From Acridotheres tristis (lineage: Eukaryota; Chordata; Aves; Passeriformes; Sturnidae): a stretch of 64,000 nt of DNA. A program made the position numbers and the translations under genes. Positions 9,805 through 22,541 of the stretch are shown piece by piece. The DNA lies in NCBI GenBank assembly GCA_037013685.1, contig CM072891.1, positions 12,996,501 to 13,060,500 of the forward strand, given 5' to 3'. The notes beneath the pieces were generated by a model. It made no database searches, was not told where the DNA came from, and was given only the letters and a program-made list of their open reading frames with translations. The stretch's first letter is position 1; the number at the start of each line of letters is the position of its first letter.

Positions 9805-12614
9805 TTTAAAAACTGTCCTGGGCGACACAATTCAACTACTGTTTCTGTGTTATACAAAGCCTTTCCTTTCAGTTATGCTTCATCAGAGGAGATAAATATA
9901 TTTGTGTGTTTTTCACCTATAACTTGACTTGCAGAAGCACTGACGAGATGTAGCTGGAATCTCTAGACAGATAAAGGGCAAGAAAGTGAAAGAGTTGCTT
10001 GCATCACATGGTGGACTCAATTGTAAATTTACGAGTCTTAGAGATGTTTGTCTAACTTTTTCTTAAAACCTGGAGTGACAAATCCTCCAAGAAACAGCTT
10101 CAGCATGCCATTGCAGTGTTTATTAAAAAAAAAAAAATCCAAATGTTTTATCTTGAATATTCATCTTGCAGTGATGGATAGGACAAAAAAAAGAGGTTTA
10201 AGAGGACATTGAGATCATACTATCATAGGGATTTTGGTGGGGTTTGGTTTATCTTTTCGTAGCAGCCTTTTACATATTTGTAGACTTTTGGCTTCCCTCA
10301 GCCTTTTAAGGCTGTACAGTGCTTATCTCTCTAATCTTCTTCTAGTAGGTGATGTGCTTTAGCTTTCTATCATTTTCATTTCTCTCACCTACGTGTTCTT
10401 TGACTGAATTTTATTACTCCAGAAGTGTCTTCCACCAACTGAAATATTCCTAATGAGGTCTTATCAATGCTCAGTGCAATTGAAAGATAACTTCATGCGT
10501 CTTGCAGGCTCTTTACAGTGATACAGGAACGCAGCAATTTGCATTCCTATCTCATCTTGGATTTTAATAGGAAGCAAACAGCTGTTCCACTGGTGGTGTT
10601 TTCAGAAATGGATGGAGCAGTGTGACTGAAAACTTCCAAAATAATTCAGCTCAAGGGGAAAAAATGCTTCAATCCAAGTAGTTGGATTCTGGTGGTTCTA
10701 GGCAAAAGGAAGGCTCAGGTAATCTTGAAATAAATTGGCCTCAACTTTATCTGTAATAAAGCTGTAAGTAACCTAGGTGTCTGTGCAGACCTTCAGGCAG
10801 ATTTTCCTTACCATCCCAGGGAAACCTTAAATATCTTTATTGAATGAATGGTCAGAAAGTAGGTACAATGGTATGAGCTTCATCAGCCAGTGACTTTAAT
10901 GGGAACAGATTTAGTTTTCAAAGAAAAATAGTTTGCCTACGGAATTGTCATCCTCATATCTTGCACTATAGGGTGTGGAAGTGTTTTGTTTTTATTCTTT
11001 TGAGATTTCCAATGTAAGCTGACTAAATCAAAATTCTCCTCACATTGGACTGAATGCTGATGAAGATATAATTTAGCATGTTACAGCTGCTTTCAACATA
11101 GTGAAGTTATGATGTGTGCCTCTTTCATGTGTAAGCAGTACTTTTTGCTAGAAAATAAGTCTTCAGTATTGGTTGGTTGGTATAAACACATCAAATATTA
11201 TATCCATTATCTGCTTCCCATATTCTGAAAAGCACTTGAATCCTAGTCAACCCTTGGCTCAGAGGCTCAGTAATTTTAATGAATATTTGAAAATAAAAAG
11301 CAATGACTACTGTCAGCTATTTCCAACAGGTTTTTGGGTTTGTGTTGACAGGCTGTGCTGGGGGTGCACTGTGGTTCTTAGGTCCTCATCAAGAATCTGC
11401 AAGAATCCTTGTAATACTTTATTCTGTGGTTCAAACCTTTTGCTGTTTAATTCTTGGTTTCTGCTTCCAAGTGATTATTTACTCAAAGCTGGCATAAGAA
11501 ATGGATTTATGTAAAATATAATCCACAAATTCTGGTGTCCAATTTGTATTAAACCACATCAAGTAAAACAGTGCATTAATTCAGGGTTCTGGGTAGTTTG
11601 TTGTGGTGGTCAGGCACTGTCAAGCCTTGGCACTGTCAGACTCATTAACAAGATTGCTCTAAGCTCCTGGAGAAACTGTTGCATTAATTGTCATCATCAG
11701 TGTCAAGAGGAATAAGGTCTGAGCTTTGAAATTGGTGGCAAGGGAAAATGAAGGACATAGTCTTAAAGGTGTCTTACTGCCTCATTCAGAGCAGCAATTG
11801 CCTTTCTCAGACCCAGATGTCAAGACAGACTAGATACAAATAATATAGATTAACATTTTCTCTGATAAATATGTTAGATTTCCCAGTGATGCTTCTGACA
11901 TCCAGAAGCACGAACATCATAGAACCAGATGCAATTCAAGTGGAAGGCTGAGCTGATCCCTACATATGCAAACACTCCCAAATGCCTCTTTGGATTCTTG
12001 GGAATACTGCTACTTCCAGGGAATTTTTCAAGTCTTGGGTAGAACACTTCTTACAGAATGTAGCCTGAGTCTTGCTAGGTAAATGGAACATTTTCCTCCT
12101 CCATTTAATTATCTGTTATCCATGTTTAGTTGCTGTCATTGATGTGACTGAGCTGAAGCCATTTATCGTGGTTCTCAGTAATCCTTTATTAACTAATTAA
12201 GACAGTGAAGTTCTAAAATAGCTTCAGTATAATCTCAACAGAGAGGGAAGCCATGCTAAAACTCTTACTTCGGTAAGTGAATTGTTGTCACCTATTATTC
12301 TTTTGTATTCTCTCATATCCTTGGAGCAACAGGAGTCCCTCGTGTTTTAAGGGGACTGCAAGAATGCACTTTGTTGACCAAGGAGGTTTTTTATTTTGTG
12401 ACGGACATTGACATTCCTCTCTTACCTCTTCCTGGGAAGCTGCTAACTCAGATCATACTCAGTTGCCTGCATGCCCTGGTCATGGCTCTGCCTGAAAACT
12501 CTTGAGGGTAATAGCTTAGCTCTGGATACCTTTGCAGTGATGCCTTAAGTTCTAGCTTTCATATTTTCCACGTTCTGTACTGCATTAGTATGTAACTCTG
12601 AACTTCATATAAAA
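9805..12614. other. Unique DNA without recognised genes
   Basis: Nothing I recognise, apart from an A13 run at 10125-10137. A 113-codon frame at 11173-11514 (plus) has no domain and no supporting splice sites. I read it as chance. Confidence 0.5.
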
Positions 12615-12805
12615 TGTTAGCAAGTTCCCCTCACAGTTTAGTTAGACAAAACAATCCTTTTCCAGCCCGAGAACCAAAGACACCATTGCAGCTTCAGGCC
12701 CAAAAAGTATAAACAGCAAATTGAGGAGAGCAATCTGGGAGGATGGGACTGCATAACCTGAAGCTGTAATTGAACAATTAACCCCAATGTGTAAATGGAC
12801 CAAAA

Positions 12806-12813
12806 TTTATAAG
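12806..12813 (+). promoter_or_regulatory. TATA-like box of the LTR
   Basis: The sequence tttataag lies about 90 bases upstream of the LTR polyadenylation signal. This spacing fits an LTR with a short R region. Confidence 0.45.
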
Positions 12814-12901
12814 AGTGAAAACTCGTGACTGATTGTACGTCTCGGGTATAGCCTCAGCCAGGCTCTTGTACTGCCCAAGGTGAATCCTTTGAAGGCCTTT
12901 T

Positions 12902-12907
12902 AATAAA
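12902..12907 (+). promoter_or_regulatory. AATAAA polyadenylation signal in LTR
   Basis: An intact AATAAA is followed by a T-rich stretch (ctactttattcc). It could end or truncate a sense transcript crossing this point if one exists. Confidence 0.5.
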
Positions 12908-12968
12908 TCTCTACTTTATTCCTTTAACACTGTCTAGCCTCTGTTCTAGGCAGCCTCTCAAGGCATCA

Positions 12969-15900
12969 GCTGTATTCATGGTCCAATTCAGGAAATGCTG
13001 TAGTGAGGACCATAAATATCTCAGTGGTGTCTGTACTGATTTGACAAGAGCATATAATGCTTCCACTTGATCTACTTTCTGAGAGCTGGTGTGAATTAGA
13101 TTGTTCTGATATTCTTTTACCCCATTCTATTTTTCTTCAGTGGAGTTTCATCTTTCTTCTGTGGAACTTCTTATGAAAGATGGAGTTGAGCAGGGTTGTA
13201 GATCCATATCTACTCAAGTTCTTGTTTCAGTACTGTGGATCTTGACTTTACCATGTGATATAATGAGGGTATAACTTCTTCAGCCTGAGCAAATTTATTC
13301 AAATCTGAGTTTTGTGAAACCAGTCAGCAGCAGATCTATAGAATTTCACTGCTTTATAAGATCATCTAAACACTTTCACCTTGCAAGGAGGCTCTAAAGA
13401 CAAGGCCATATTTTGCCTTTCTAAAGCTATCTCTGAAGCCTTCTTTTTGTTGCAGTTACAGACTCAAAATTCTTGATATTTTTCTCTCTCTTGATTGATG
13501 ATTGAATACCTCGGTGTTTCTGGAAAACAAGTGTTTCTTGAAAGACATTTGAAAAATTTCTTTTGCATGAAGGAGGAATACAATGCTTAGTACAGATTAC
13601 TGCTTTAAACCTTTGACTGTGTTCACGTTGTTCACAGGCTAGACACAGCATGAAGATGCAAATTCCAGAATGCTCAAGTATTGTAAGATCTCTTCTAAGT
13701 TAGACTGCTTGTGGTGACAAACCACCTGAGTGACATGCAAGGGCATCCCTAAGTCCTCCCTAACAGCATGCCAGATCAATGATTGTGAGGAATAAGCTTT
13801 GAGACATCTGGAGACACATCTCTCTTTGTACTAGCATAGCTCTTGATGTGAAACATGCAGCTAACTTGGAGGTCAAGCAAGAGAAAATGTTCAGAGGGAT
13901 TCTGCTGCCCCTTCTCACTCATCTAAAAATCATATATTCAGCTTCTAACCATGCATGTTATGTGCAGGATTGTGAAATTAAATAAGGCCTTTTAGCACTT
14001 AAGAAATAGAAATTAATTAATTTCATTAATAAAATGAAAGAGAGAACTGGAGGGAATTAACTAGGTTTTGGGAGGAGGTGGGAAATTTTCTTAGATATTT
14101 CAATATGACCCATGATGTGCTGCAGTCAGTGCCTTTCTGACTGAACTGAGCTGTTCCTGGCATTTTCAATCAATGAATGTTGTCTATGAGTATGATGCAT
14201 ACCTGGACTCCTAAGCGTAATCTATATTGGCTTGTGATAAGAAAATGTGAAAAACCTCCTTAAAACCCAGGCATCTCAAATCCAGCACCCTGTGCTAAAG
14301 GACTGAACTGCCTGTAGAAACAACTTCTGTCCTCTTCTCCTTTCCTTTTGCCCTCTCCAACAGGAGCACCAAGGTGCCTGTGAGAAGCCCTATGTGTGGG
14401 TGTTATATAGCTCAGACTCACAACAGAGGAGTTGAGTCTCTGCAGCCATTAATCTTTCCCTGGAGCTAAACTCATGATGTATTTTATGTTTTGGAAATCG
14501 TAGTGTAAACTAACAGGCTCGAGCAAAGCTGAAGAGAAAAAATATAAAAATAGAGAGGAGGCATTTGCAGGGCAAAGACTGAAAACAGTTTAATCAGATT
14601 GAAGGAGACTTTGTATCCAGTGCTGAATGCAGTTAATAAGGTATAGTTGTATGCCTTGCTGTACTGGGACCTCATTGCTCTGTGTGTGGGTTGCTATTGT
14701 ATTTTAAAAATAGGGGAGGCGTGGGGAAAGGCAACCAGGATCTAACCTTTGAGAATGTGAGGGAGAGGCCGCCCCCAGGGAGGACACCAGACCTACTGGG
14801 CTCTTTCTCAGCTTTGTAGGTCAGAGGAGCTCTGTTAACGTGGCCAAGAGAGCCCTACAGATCCCTGTGCAGTGATGCTCTCTGGTGCTGTAACAGCACC
14901 TGCCATGAGGACCTTTATTCAGATTAAGAGATTATGGAGTGATGTGCAGTTCAGCTCACGTTCTTGCAAATGCAACAAATCTTGAAGCTTCTTAGCTCTA
15001 GACAAACGAACTTTCTCTTATTATTGGTGGCGCTGTCTGAATTCAATTTCAAAGCTTAATGGGTTTTAGATGTATGTACCAACTGGATTTCAGACAAAAA
15101 GGCAAACATCAGAAGTTGAGAGGCTGTAATGTATTAATGTCTTAACGGTATACAGGGCAGTAACATGTTCTGCCAAGTGAGATCCTGTAGCTTCATCATT
15201 GCTATAACAGGAGATTATAAATTACAAATAATTTACTTATTTGTAAATTAAGTTGCACTCTTGGTGAGAGGCTAGTTTTAGGGGTTTGTTTTTACTTTTT
15301 TAACTCTTGGACCAACTTGAAATGCAAATGTAGAATATCAAGGGTTTGGTATTCAGCCGATTGAGCTCTCTCAGCACTAAAGTTTGGTCTCAGTAGTGAG
15401 GGAGCACCTCCAAAGGGGTGCCCTCTAACTGTGGCATCTCCCTTTTATCTTGTGCTTGCTCGGGAGAGAGGTGGAATAGGAGATGTGCAAGATTTCTGGG
15501 CAGAGAAGAAACAGGACCCTAAGATGGCTGAGGTCATCTGTCACTGAGGCGGTGTGTTCAAACAAATGTAAATTAATGTTGAACTCATCCAAAATGGAAT
15601 AGCTGATCTTATTTGAAAAAAATCAAAGTCTTTATGCTTTGTATCAGGTTGGCTCAATTTTTTTTTTGTTTAAGCTTTAGTGAAGGAAAGCTGTAGATCT
15701 GTGTACCTTTCAAAATGTTCCTGCAGAAAATTTCCCTGAAGAAATGGTTTTTTTTACTGAAAAGTTCTTCAGCCTGCACTGTCACTCAAACCTAGCAACC
15801 TCAGGGCCCTGTGAAAGTAGTCAATTTCTAAGATCAACAAAGTCTAAATATATAATTAGATAAAAGTGGTAGGGGCTAAAAGGAGCCACAAAGCAAAGAA

Positions 15901-15996
15901 ATTACCCGGTAGCTGTCTGTCACGTCTTTGTCAGATAAACAAAACACTTCCATTTGAAATTTCATGTTGTTTTTACGAATTTCTACATTTGATGTC
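12969..15996. other. Unique DNA between the two LTRs
   Basis: I see no gene or known repeat. A short AT-rich imperfect hairpin lies at 15219-15249, with arms reading aaattacaaata and tatttgtaaatt. The two flanking LTRs differ in sequence and orientation, so this is not a provirus. Confidence 0.5.
15219..15249. repeat. AT-rich imperfect hairpin
   Basis: An 11-12 bp left arm ending in acaaata pairs with a right arm starting tatttgta. There is one unpaired base and an 8-base loop. Confidence 0.5.
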
Positions 15997-16947
15997 TGTG
16001 GTGGGTTGACCCTGGGTGGATTCCAGGTGCCCCCAAAGCCTCTCTGTCACACCCATGCCCAGCTGGGCAGGGGAGAGAAAATACAACAAAAGGCTTATGG
16101 GAGAAAGGGCAGGGAGAAATCACTCAGCAATTACCATCGCTGGTAAAACTGACTCAGCTTGGGGAATTTGAGTTTAATAGCCATCAAATCAGAACAGGAT
16201 AGTGAGAAGCAAACCTAAATCTTAAACATGTCTTTTCCCCATCCCTCCCTTCTTCCCATTCTTAATCTTATTTCTGAGTTTTTACCATTGCCCCCCCAGC
16301 AGCACAGGAGGATGGGGAATATGGTCAGTTCATCACACATTGTCTCTGTCACTCCTTGCTCCTCAGGGGTCCCTCCCAAGGGAATCAGTTCTTCAGTAAC
16401 TGCTCCACTGTGGCTCCTCCATGGGCTCACCAGTCCTGCCAGCAAACCTGCCCCACCATGGGCTCCTTTCCCCAGGGGTTCAGAGGTCCTGCCAGGAACC
16501 TGCTCCAGCTCAGGCTTCCCATGGGCTCCTTTGGGCATCCACCAGCTTCAGTGTGGGGCTCTGCAGGGGCTGCAGGTGGGTCTCTGCCCCCCCATGGGCT
16601 GCAGGGGCACAGCTGCTTCACCATGCTCTGCACCATGGGCTGCAGGGGAATCTCTGCTCCTTCCACCTTTTTCACCAGCCTTGGTGTCTGCAGGGCTGTT
16701 CATCTCACACGTTCTCACTCCTCTCTGGCTGTAATTTAGTTCTGCACGTTAATGCTTTTTCCCTTAAATATTTTATCCCAGAGGTGCTACTGCCGTCACT
16801 GGTGGGCTTGGCCCTGGACAGAAGCAGGTCCAGGAGCCAGCTGGTGTTGGCTCTATTTGGCATAGGGGAAGCTGCTGGCAGCTTCTCACAGAAGCCACCC
16901 CTGTAGCCCCCCTGTTTCCAAAACCTTGCCATGTAAGCCCAAATACA
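15997..16947 (-). mobile_element. Solo LTR of an avian endogenous retrovirus (long family, minus orientation)
   Basis: The element is bounded by TG (15997, tgtggtggg) and CA (16946-16947). It has inverted terminal dinucleotides and is flanked by an imperfect 5-bp duplication (atgtc at 15992-15996, atgcc at 16948-16952), fitting integrase insertion and an ERVL-like target size. I recognise it from memory as a common passerine LTR type, possibly TguLTR5-like. Minus orientation is inferred from my recollection of the family and from an ATTAAA (complement of 16173-16178) near the minus-strand 3' end. The middle is GC-rich and built from diverged short repeats, with ccatgggct occurring five times. 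The many overlapping open frames here (16228-16906 on both strands) come from this composition. No internal viral genes are present. Confidence 0.82.
16419..16641. repeat. Five CCATGGGCT copies inside the long LTR
   Basis: Identical 9-mers start at 16419, 16456, 16519, 16592 and 16633. They are set in longer, diverged units; two of these units also share gtcctgccag. This suggests the LTR middle grew by internal duplication. Confidence 0.75.
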
Positions 16948-19900
16948 ATGCCAAAGCTTTTGGGCCTGAACCAAACCCCAAGCTCTCCAAAGCTTGCCCA
17001 TAAGCAAAGCAGAGATGGAAATCCTGAAGGAAAAGGCAGAGCAAGCCCCATACCTCTGACTGAGGAGTCTAGGTTGACCAATATTTTAGAGAAGTCTGTG
17101 CCTAGGTCAGGTGTAGGTCAGGATGTCCCACACAAGCAGCCCAAATCAAACCTCTAGGTAGAATAGCCCACTGAAGGCTGAAGGGCAGCACAGAGGAACA
17201 AGCTGAGCTGCTCTTCTCATGCTGCCATGAACTGGCCTTACAGAGACCTGTGAATGGTAATACTGCCTAGAAGGCTGAAACTGCAACTGTTTTGATTTGA
17301 TGTAGCTGAGTGAAATAGATTGTGGAAGACATCTGCTTTGGAAGTGTATCTGGCACAATAAATAACATTTACATGACTCTTCCAGGAAATACCGCTGTGA
17401 CATTTACTGTTGTTTGTTGTTTTTTTTTTTTTAACCTGTATCCTTACTTAACCTTTTTTGAGTCTGAGATATCAGCTGCCTCAGAGAGATATCTGATACT
17501 TGCCTTTCCTCCTCTGAGCAGTGGTTTTATTTTTATCACGAGTGCTGCAGAAGACATATGGCATTTCACAGACACTTCCAGATAGTTACTCAAAGGGATT
17601 TATAATTTGATCCCTGATCCCACACTAAGTTTTTCAAAAACCATCCATTGAGTCTTGGAGAGCCATGGCAAAGAGAATAAAGTGCCCTGAGGTTTTAGGG
17701 TTTAAGTCCATGTAGTACAGCAAGGGAAAACAAGAATAGGAAATACATCCCACGCTTCAGCCCCCACCAAAGGACCTGAGCAGATAAGAAAAACAGCAGT
17801 AAGAGTATATGAAATGCTTATTGTTACCTTGGTGTCTTTTTACTCCTATGTTTAAACAGAACACATACATAACACAAATTAATTCATTTGTAGCTAAAAT
17901 CTAGAAAGAGTGGAATAAAAAGCCTTGTGAAGATGAAGAGTAGAAAGCAGATTTCTAAGAATAAAATAGAGGAATGAGAATCCAAAGTTTTGAGTTTGGG
18001 ATTTTATCTGTGTATCATGAGCAATAGAAATTCACATAAATTTTACTGTTGCTTTTTCACACTATTTTGGCAGTGATCTTGACATTTTAATTGAGTCATG
18101 GAAGTGCATAATAATCTTGTATGTTTTTTGGTTTTTTTTTAATGTAAACTATTTGACATAACAGTTGACATTACGGCCTCCTGAAAAAGAAAAATGCGGG
18201 CTACAGATAAAACCCCTAAATTAAATGTAGTGATCTTTTAAGGGAGTCTTGCTCGTGATTTTTTGCCGTGTGACTTGCAACATTGGGAAGGTATTTAAGA
18301 AAGTAATTGCTTTCATGTCGTAGTTGCCATGTCCTCCACTAAAGGACCTTGAGATGAAATTAACCAAACAATAATAAACATGTACAAGGAAAAGATCATT
18401 GCAAGGGAAGAAACCAGTTGAAAAAAAAATATTAGTGGATGTGGACATAAGTTTCCTGCCAAGTGTTCATACAGAAAATACAGTTACCTGCAGAATGCTA
18501 TTTCCTGCTTTCTTACATCTCTGGAACTATTGTTTTATTCCTCCCTTGAAAACTTCTGGTCAGCTCTTTTCCTGGCTTTTCTATTCTGTGTTTTCTAGAG
18601 TGCATGCCCTTACCTGTCAGTGACTTGTTAAAACAAAACTATCCTCCATGAGGTTTTGGTGTCATTGCCATTGAGAAAAACCTTCAGCACAAGAGAAGAA
18701 CCCATCAACCTCAACTCACATTTCCAAGACTTATTGGTATAAACAGCCATCTGCCATCCTTAAGATTTCTTAGACCTTTATAGCCTTTCCATCTTCTCTG
18801 GTTTCATGTTTCCCATTAATATCAGCTTTTTGTGCTGCTGCTAGACTATGTGTGACCCTCCTATGTTACCTTGATCTCTTCTGAGCAGAAATTCTCCTTC
18901 TGCAAAAGGCTGATATTCAAATCACTGCCAAGTGACAACGATGACAACTTGATGTCATCATAACAGCAAAGTGAACCCTTTCATATATCTTTGCATGCTT
19001 GATATGGGCATGAGCAGGATACACACTCAGCTATTGCTTTTAACCACTTTAAGATTTTCTCTCCTTTCTGCCCTTTCCCCTTCTTTCCCACACATTTCCT
19101 TTCATTATTTCAGTAAATGAAAATATCATGTGGAGATATGTTATGTTGTCAGATAATATTTAGTTATCCACCTTTGTCAGAGAAGAACCAAAAGTGGTCG
19201 ATGAGCATAGACTGTGCTAGGATGGAATCATACCAAGACAACATGTGCTTATATTTCTAAGACTGGTAGTTAGATGTCTGAGGTTTCGTAGCCCTTCTAT
19301 CATGTGGTGCATCTGAATCTTTGAGGGAATTAGATGAAAGATATATAGGAAGATTCCTTTATTTGTAAGCTTCAAACTTACTCCTGGTCAGCAATGCAGA
19401 AAACCTGCTAGTTTTACTGCTTCTACAGGAAAAAGATCACAGCCTGTCTTGCTCTTTGGCTGGGATTAGATTTGTCATGAGTAGCATCCCTGACCTCTTT
19501 TAAAAGTCGGGCTAAATGTCAATGGACATGTGAAATAAATGGTATCTTTTTTATCTTTGTGTCTGTTTCTCTGTCTACAAGTTGCCTGTATATTTTGCAA
19601 GCATACCACAAAAAGCTGTTGTTTTTCTTGCTGTGGATGAGTGAAAGAAGGCAGATCCTAGAACTCCCCACCCAGATCTTTGGGCAGTATTAATTTGGGA
19701 GGAATGGTCAGAGAGAAGGGTGTTTTGTAAACAGTTTAGTCTGTAATCTGGTCCCTACTTATTCCAAGGTGCATCAGTCACACCTGAGCAAATGCAGAGA
19801 AAATATTTTAGTTGTCCTGATTGTTAGATTGATTATCTCTCAACAGTTCCTGAGTCATGAGGGCAGTGGTTGCTGTGTTTGGAAAAAGCAGTGAGGGGAA

Positions 19901-22477
19901 GGCTGATGGCATGTGAGCAAACAAACAGCATTTGCAGAAAAAGCAGTGGCAAGTGACCTCATGGGTATCTTCCCTAAGCATAAACAGACAGGATTGTTTG
20001 TGCTGTGGTTAAAACTGGCTATTTCTCCTGCATCCTTTCCCTTCTCCTGCTTCTCCCTGCAGTTTCCTTGAAAAAGTATTCCATTCATCACAGCTAGATA
20101 TTTCTGGAAATGTATCAGTTCTGACCAAACTTACCAAGAACATTTTCAAAACTAGGATGATTGTAAAGGGGGGTTTGAGAGAATTGACTAGAATAGCTGC
20201 TTGAGTTTTGCATGCTCAATGCATATGATAATATATGTTGACTAATTTAGAGAAGTTTCCCCCACCACCCACCACTTTTCCTCTCCTTTTTAAAGGTGTA
20301 GTATTGTCCACTTTAAACATCTCAAAAATGGCCTTGCAATGCCAAGAAAATTTTCCTCTCTGATCTGGTTGAAACTGGAAATCCTGCAAGAATGTGATGT
20401 GTGACGTGGACTACATAATGCTCTCATGGGATGTGATATTTTCAAGCTGCTTGTTCTGCGTGCAGCTAATCCATTTCCATTGGCATCATGGCTGCAGATT
20501 AAGCAGGGTCCATCTGCACACACATGTTACCTTTTATAGGGCAGGAATAGTCCTGTGGGACTGACAACCTTCTCATTTGCTGCTCTGGCCCATGTAACTC
20601 TGAGTCACAAACCCATGTGAATGGATGTTGCTCATTTGGAAGACTCAGCTTTTATGGAAGTTAACGGAAACTATATTTAAAAAAAACCTATACTTTTATT
20701 TCTTTTGTGGTGAGGCATCCTATATCATTAGCTTTCAACCTGTATTAGTCCAATAAAGGCAATTAGTTTTCCCCATGGCAGAAAGCCTGTTCTGTATTTG
20801 GCAACTGCCCTTGGAGCATATCCTTGGAGCAGATGGCTGCTTGCCTGCCAAATAAGATACAAATTAGATTTCCAGATGATTGAGTGACAGTGGCAGGAAA
20901 GCAGCCGTGGATCTTAACTCCTCCTCTATAGCAAATCCAGTTAATCAGAGAGAACATAACCACTCTCTGCTGGGCATGTGTTCTGCAGGGAAAACCTGTC
21001 TGTGCATGGGCCCCACAGGGAGGAGGTGGGAAAAGTTAAAAGGAAATGTTTTGCTCTCTTAAATATTTATTTATAATGAATAGCAAATCTGTCTTCTACA
21101 CGAGTGAATTGCCAAGCCTTATGTAGTCGATAAAGAAGGTAATAAATTAGTATCAATGGTCCCCATATGTGTCTCCATCAAAGTCCTGCACTGTCTTGTA
21201 ACTAGGCTGAGCTCCCATGCAGCAGGAGGATAACTGTGGAGCTGTATTGTGTGGCAGATCTAATTATGATCAGCTTTTAGGTTCAAACACCAACTCCCCA
21301 TTAGCTGCATTTGTGTATCTATCAAATGGGAGTGCACTCTGCTCGGCCCAGGAGGACAGGCAGCAGCCTAGTAACTTGTGTTTCTCTCATGTATTGTTTC
21401 TTTCTGTGTTTAAAATAAGACACAGTTTTATATTTGAACATGGTTGTTTCAATATAGTCAAAGATAAGCAGGTGATTGCTGACAGGTAAAGGTGACAGCT
21501 GGACAAATCACTTTAGTTCTGTTCCAAAACCCTTGGAAACAGCCACAGACTCACCATGCACCTATAAAGTGGAGCCAAGTTACATTTGGAACCTCATGTT
21601 CTAGCTAGATAACTGGGAAAAAAAGCACAGTGAAAACAAAATAGCTTTGGAAAAAGACTTGAGGGAATAAAAAGAAATATTTGTCTCATGAAGGAAAAAT
21701 AAATTCAGTAGGGCCACTAGTATGCTTGGCTACAAAAATGTGTTTCCAATAAAGTTAGCAGTTATGCTGGTACAATTGTGAAGGCAGTCTGGCTTAGCAC
21801 AGAAGTCAGAGAGCAGACCTGCAGCTGATGCAAGTACAGGTGGTCTCTCCTGTGGTCCAGGAGGCAATACTTATCTGCAAAAATGTAAAGAGCTGGCTCG
21901 AGAACAACTACAGTGTAAGGACTTCTATTCTTTCATGTTCCATTCGCTCTTCCAAAAAATGCAGGTTTCTCTATATCTTTGTCTTCTCTTCCTTTCATTT
22001 AAATAGTGTGGAGAGAAAGATTTGTAAGCCTGCAGTAATTTAATTAGTCTAAATTTTAATATTATTTTCTCTGTGAGAGAATTCTTTCTACTTGGTGTAT
22101 CAATGAGTACATAGATGTAAAATCAACTACATTAGTGTTGCTGTGAGGCAAAAACTAAAATATTTGTGGTAGCTGTATTTTCAGATTGTTGTAAATGCAT
22201 TGTCTACTGCAGCTGTCCTTCGACCTAAAGAGACTTAGTTAAAGAAATACATACAGTTATTTACTTTTTAAAGAAATGCAGAAAGGATGAAGCCAGAGTC
22301 GGCACAAGGATTTTCAGTAGGGTCAGCAACACTCAGGTTTGCCATCCCAAGGGCAGCTGGGGAGTGGGGTGCTGAGGCTGGCTGGAGAGAGGCAGGGATG
22401 GATCGAGGTGGATGCAGGATCTGGTCACAGGGAAGGACAGCTGGAAGACCACAGGAGTTTTTCTCAGGAGACAGAGA
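16948..22477. other. Unique DNA without recognised genes
   Basis: It contains a poly-T tract near 17410-17432 and otherwise unique sequence. Open frames here are all under about 100 codons and show no domain. Just left of the CR1 stub, about 22290-22477 is G-rich and could belong to an older or different repeat, but I cannot assign it. Confidence 0.5.
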
Positions 22478-22541
22478 GGGGCAGAGGGGTTGGAATGAGA
22501 TGATCTTTAAGGTTCCTTCCAACCCAAACTGTTCAATGATT
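22478..22541 (+). mobile_element. CR1 LINE 3' stub, sense strand
   Basis: The string gttggaatgagatgatcttt, followed by aaggttccttccaaccc, is the highly typical CR1 3' end. Only the last 60 or so bases are clearly recognisable. Severe 5' truncation is usual for the family. Confidence 0.88.

Larger units (their letters stand above)
12615..12968 (+). mobile_element. Solo LTR of an avian endogenous retrovirus (short family)
   Basis: The right half has the layout of an LTR promoter-to-polyadenylation unit: a TATA-like tttataag at 12806-12813, then a start-region stretch with actcgtgactg, a cag-rich middle, AATAAA at 12902-12907, and a right end at ...ggcatca (CA at 12967-12968). I recognise this R-U5 arrangement from avian ERV LTRs, probably an ERVL-type family; that assignment is from memory. 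The left edge is set at tgttag (12615), giving a TG...CA element of about 354 bp, but no matching target duplication supports this edge, so it may lie elsewhere. No internal retroviral genes are next to it, so it is a solo LTR left by recombination or a fragment. Confidence 0.7.

Noticed and set aside
11173..11514. 113-codon plus-strand frame
   Set aside because: It has no conserved motif and no splice context. A frame of this length is expected by chance.
12615..16947. The two LTRs as ends of one provirus
   Set aside because: They differ in sequence, length and orientation, and the DNA between them shows no viral genes.
16228..17081. Cluster of overlapping frames up to 168 codons on both strands
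   Set aside because: They lie in or straddle the GC-rich long LTR, where stops are rare. They are not genes.
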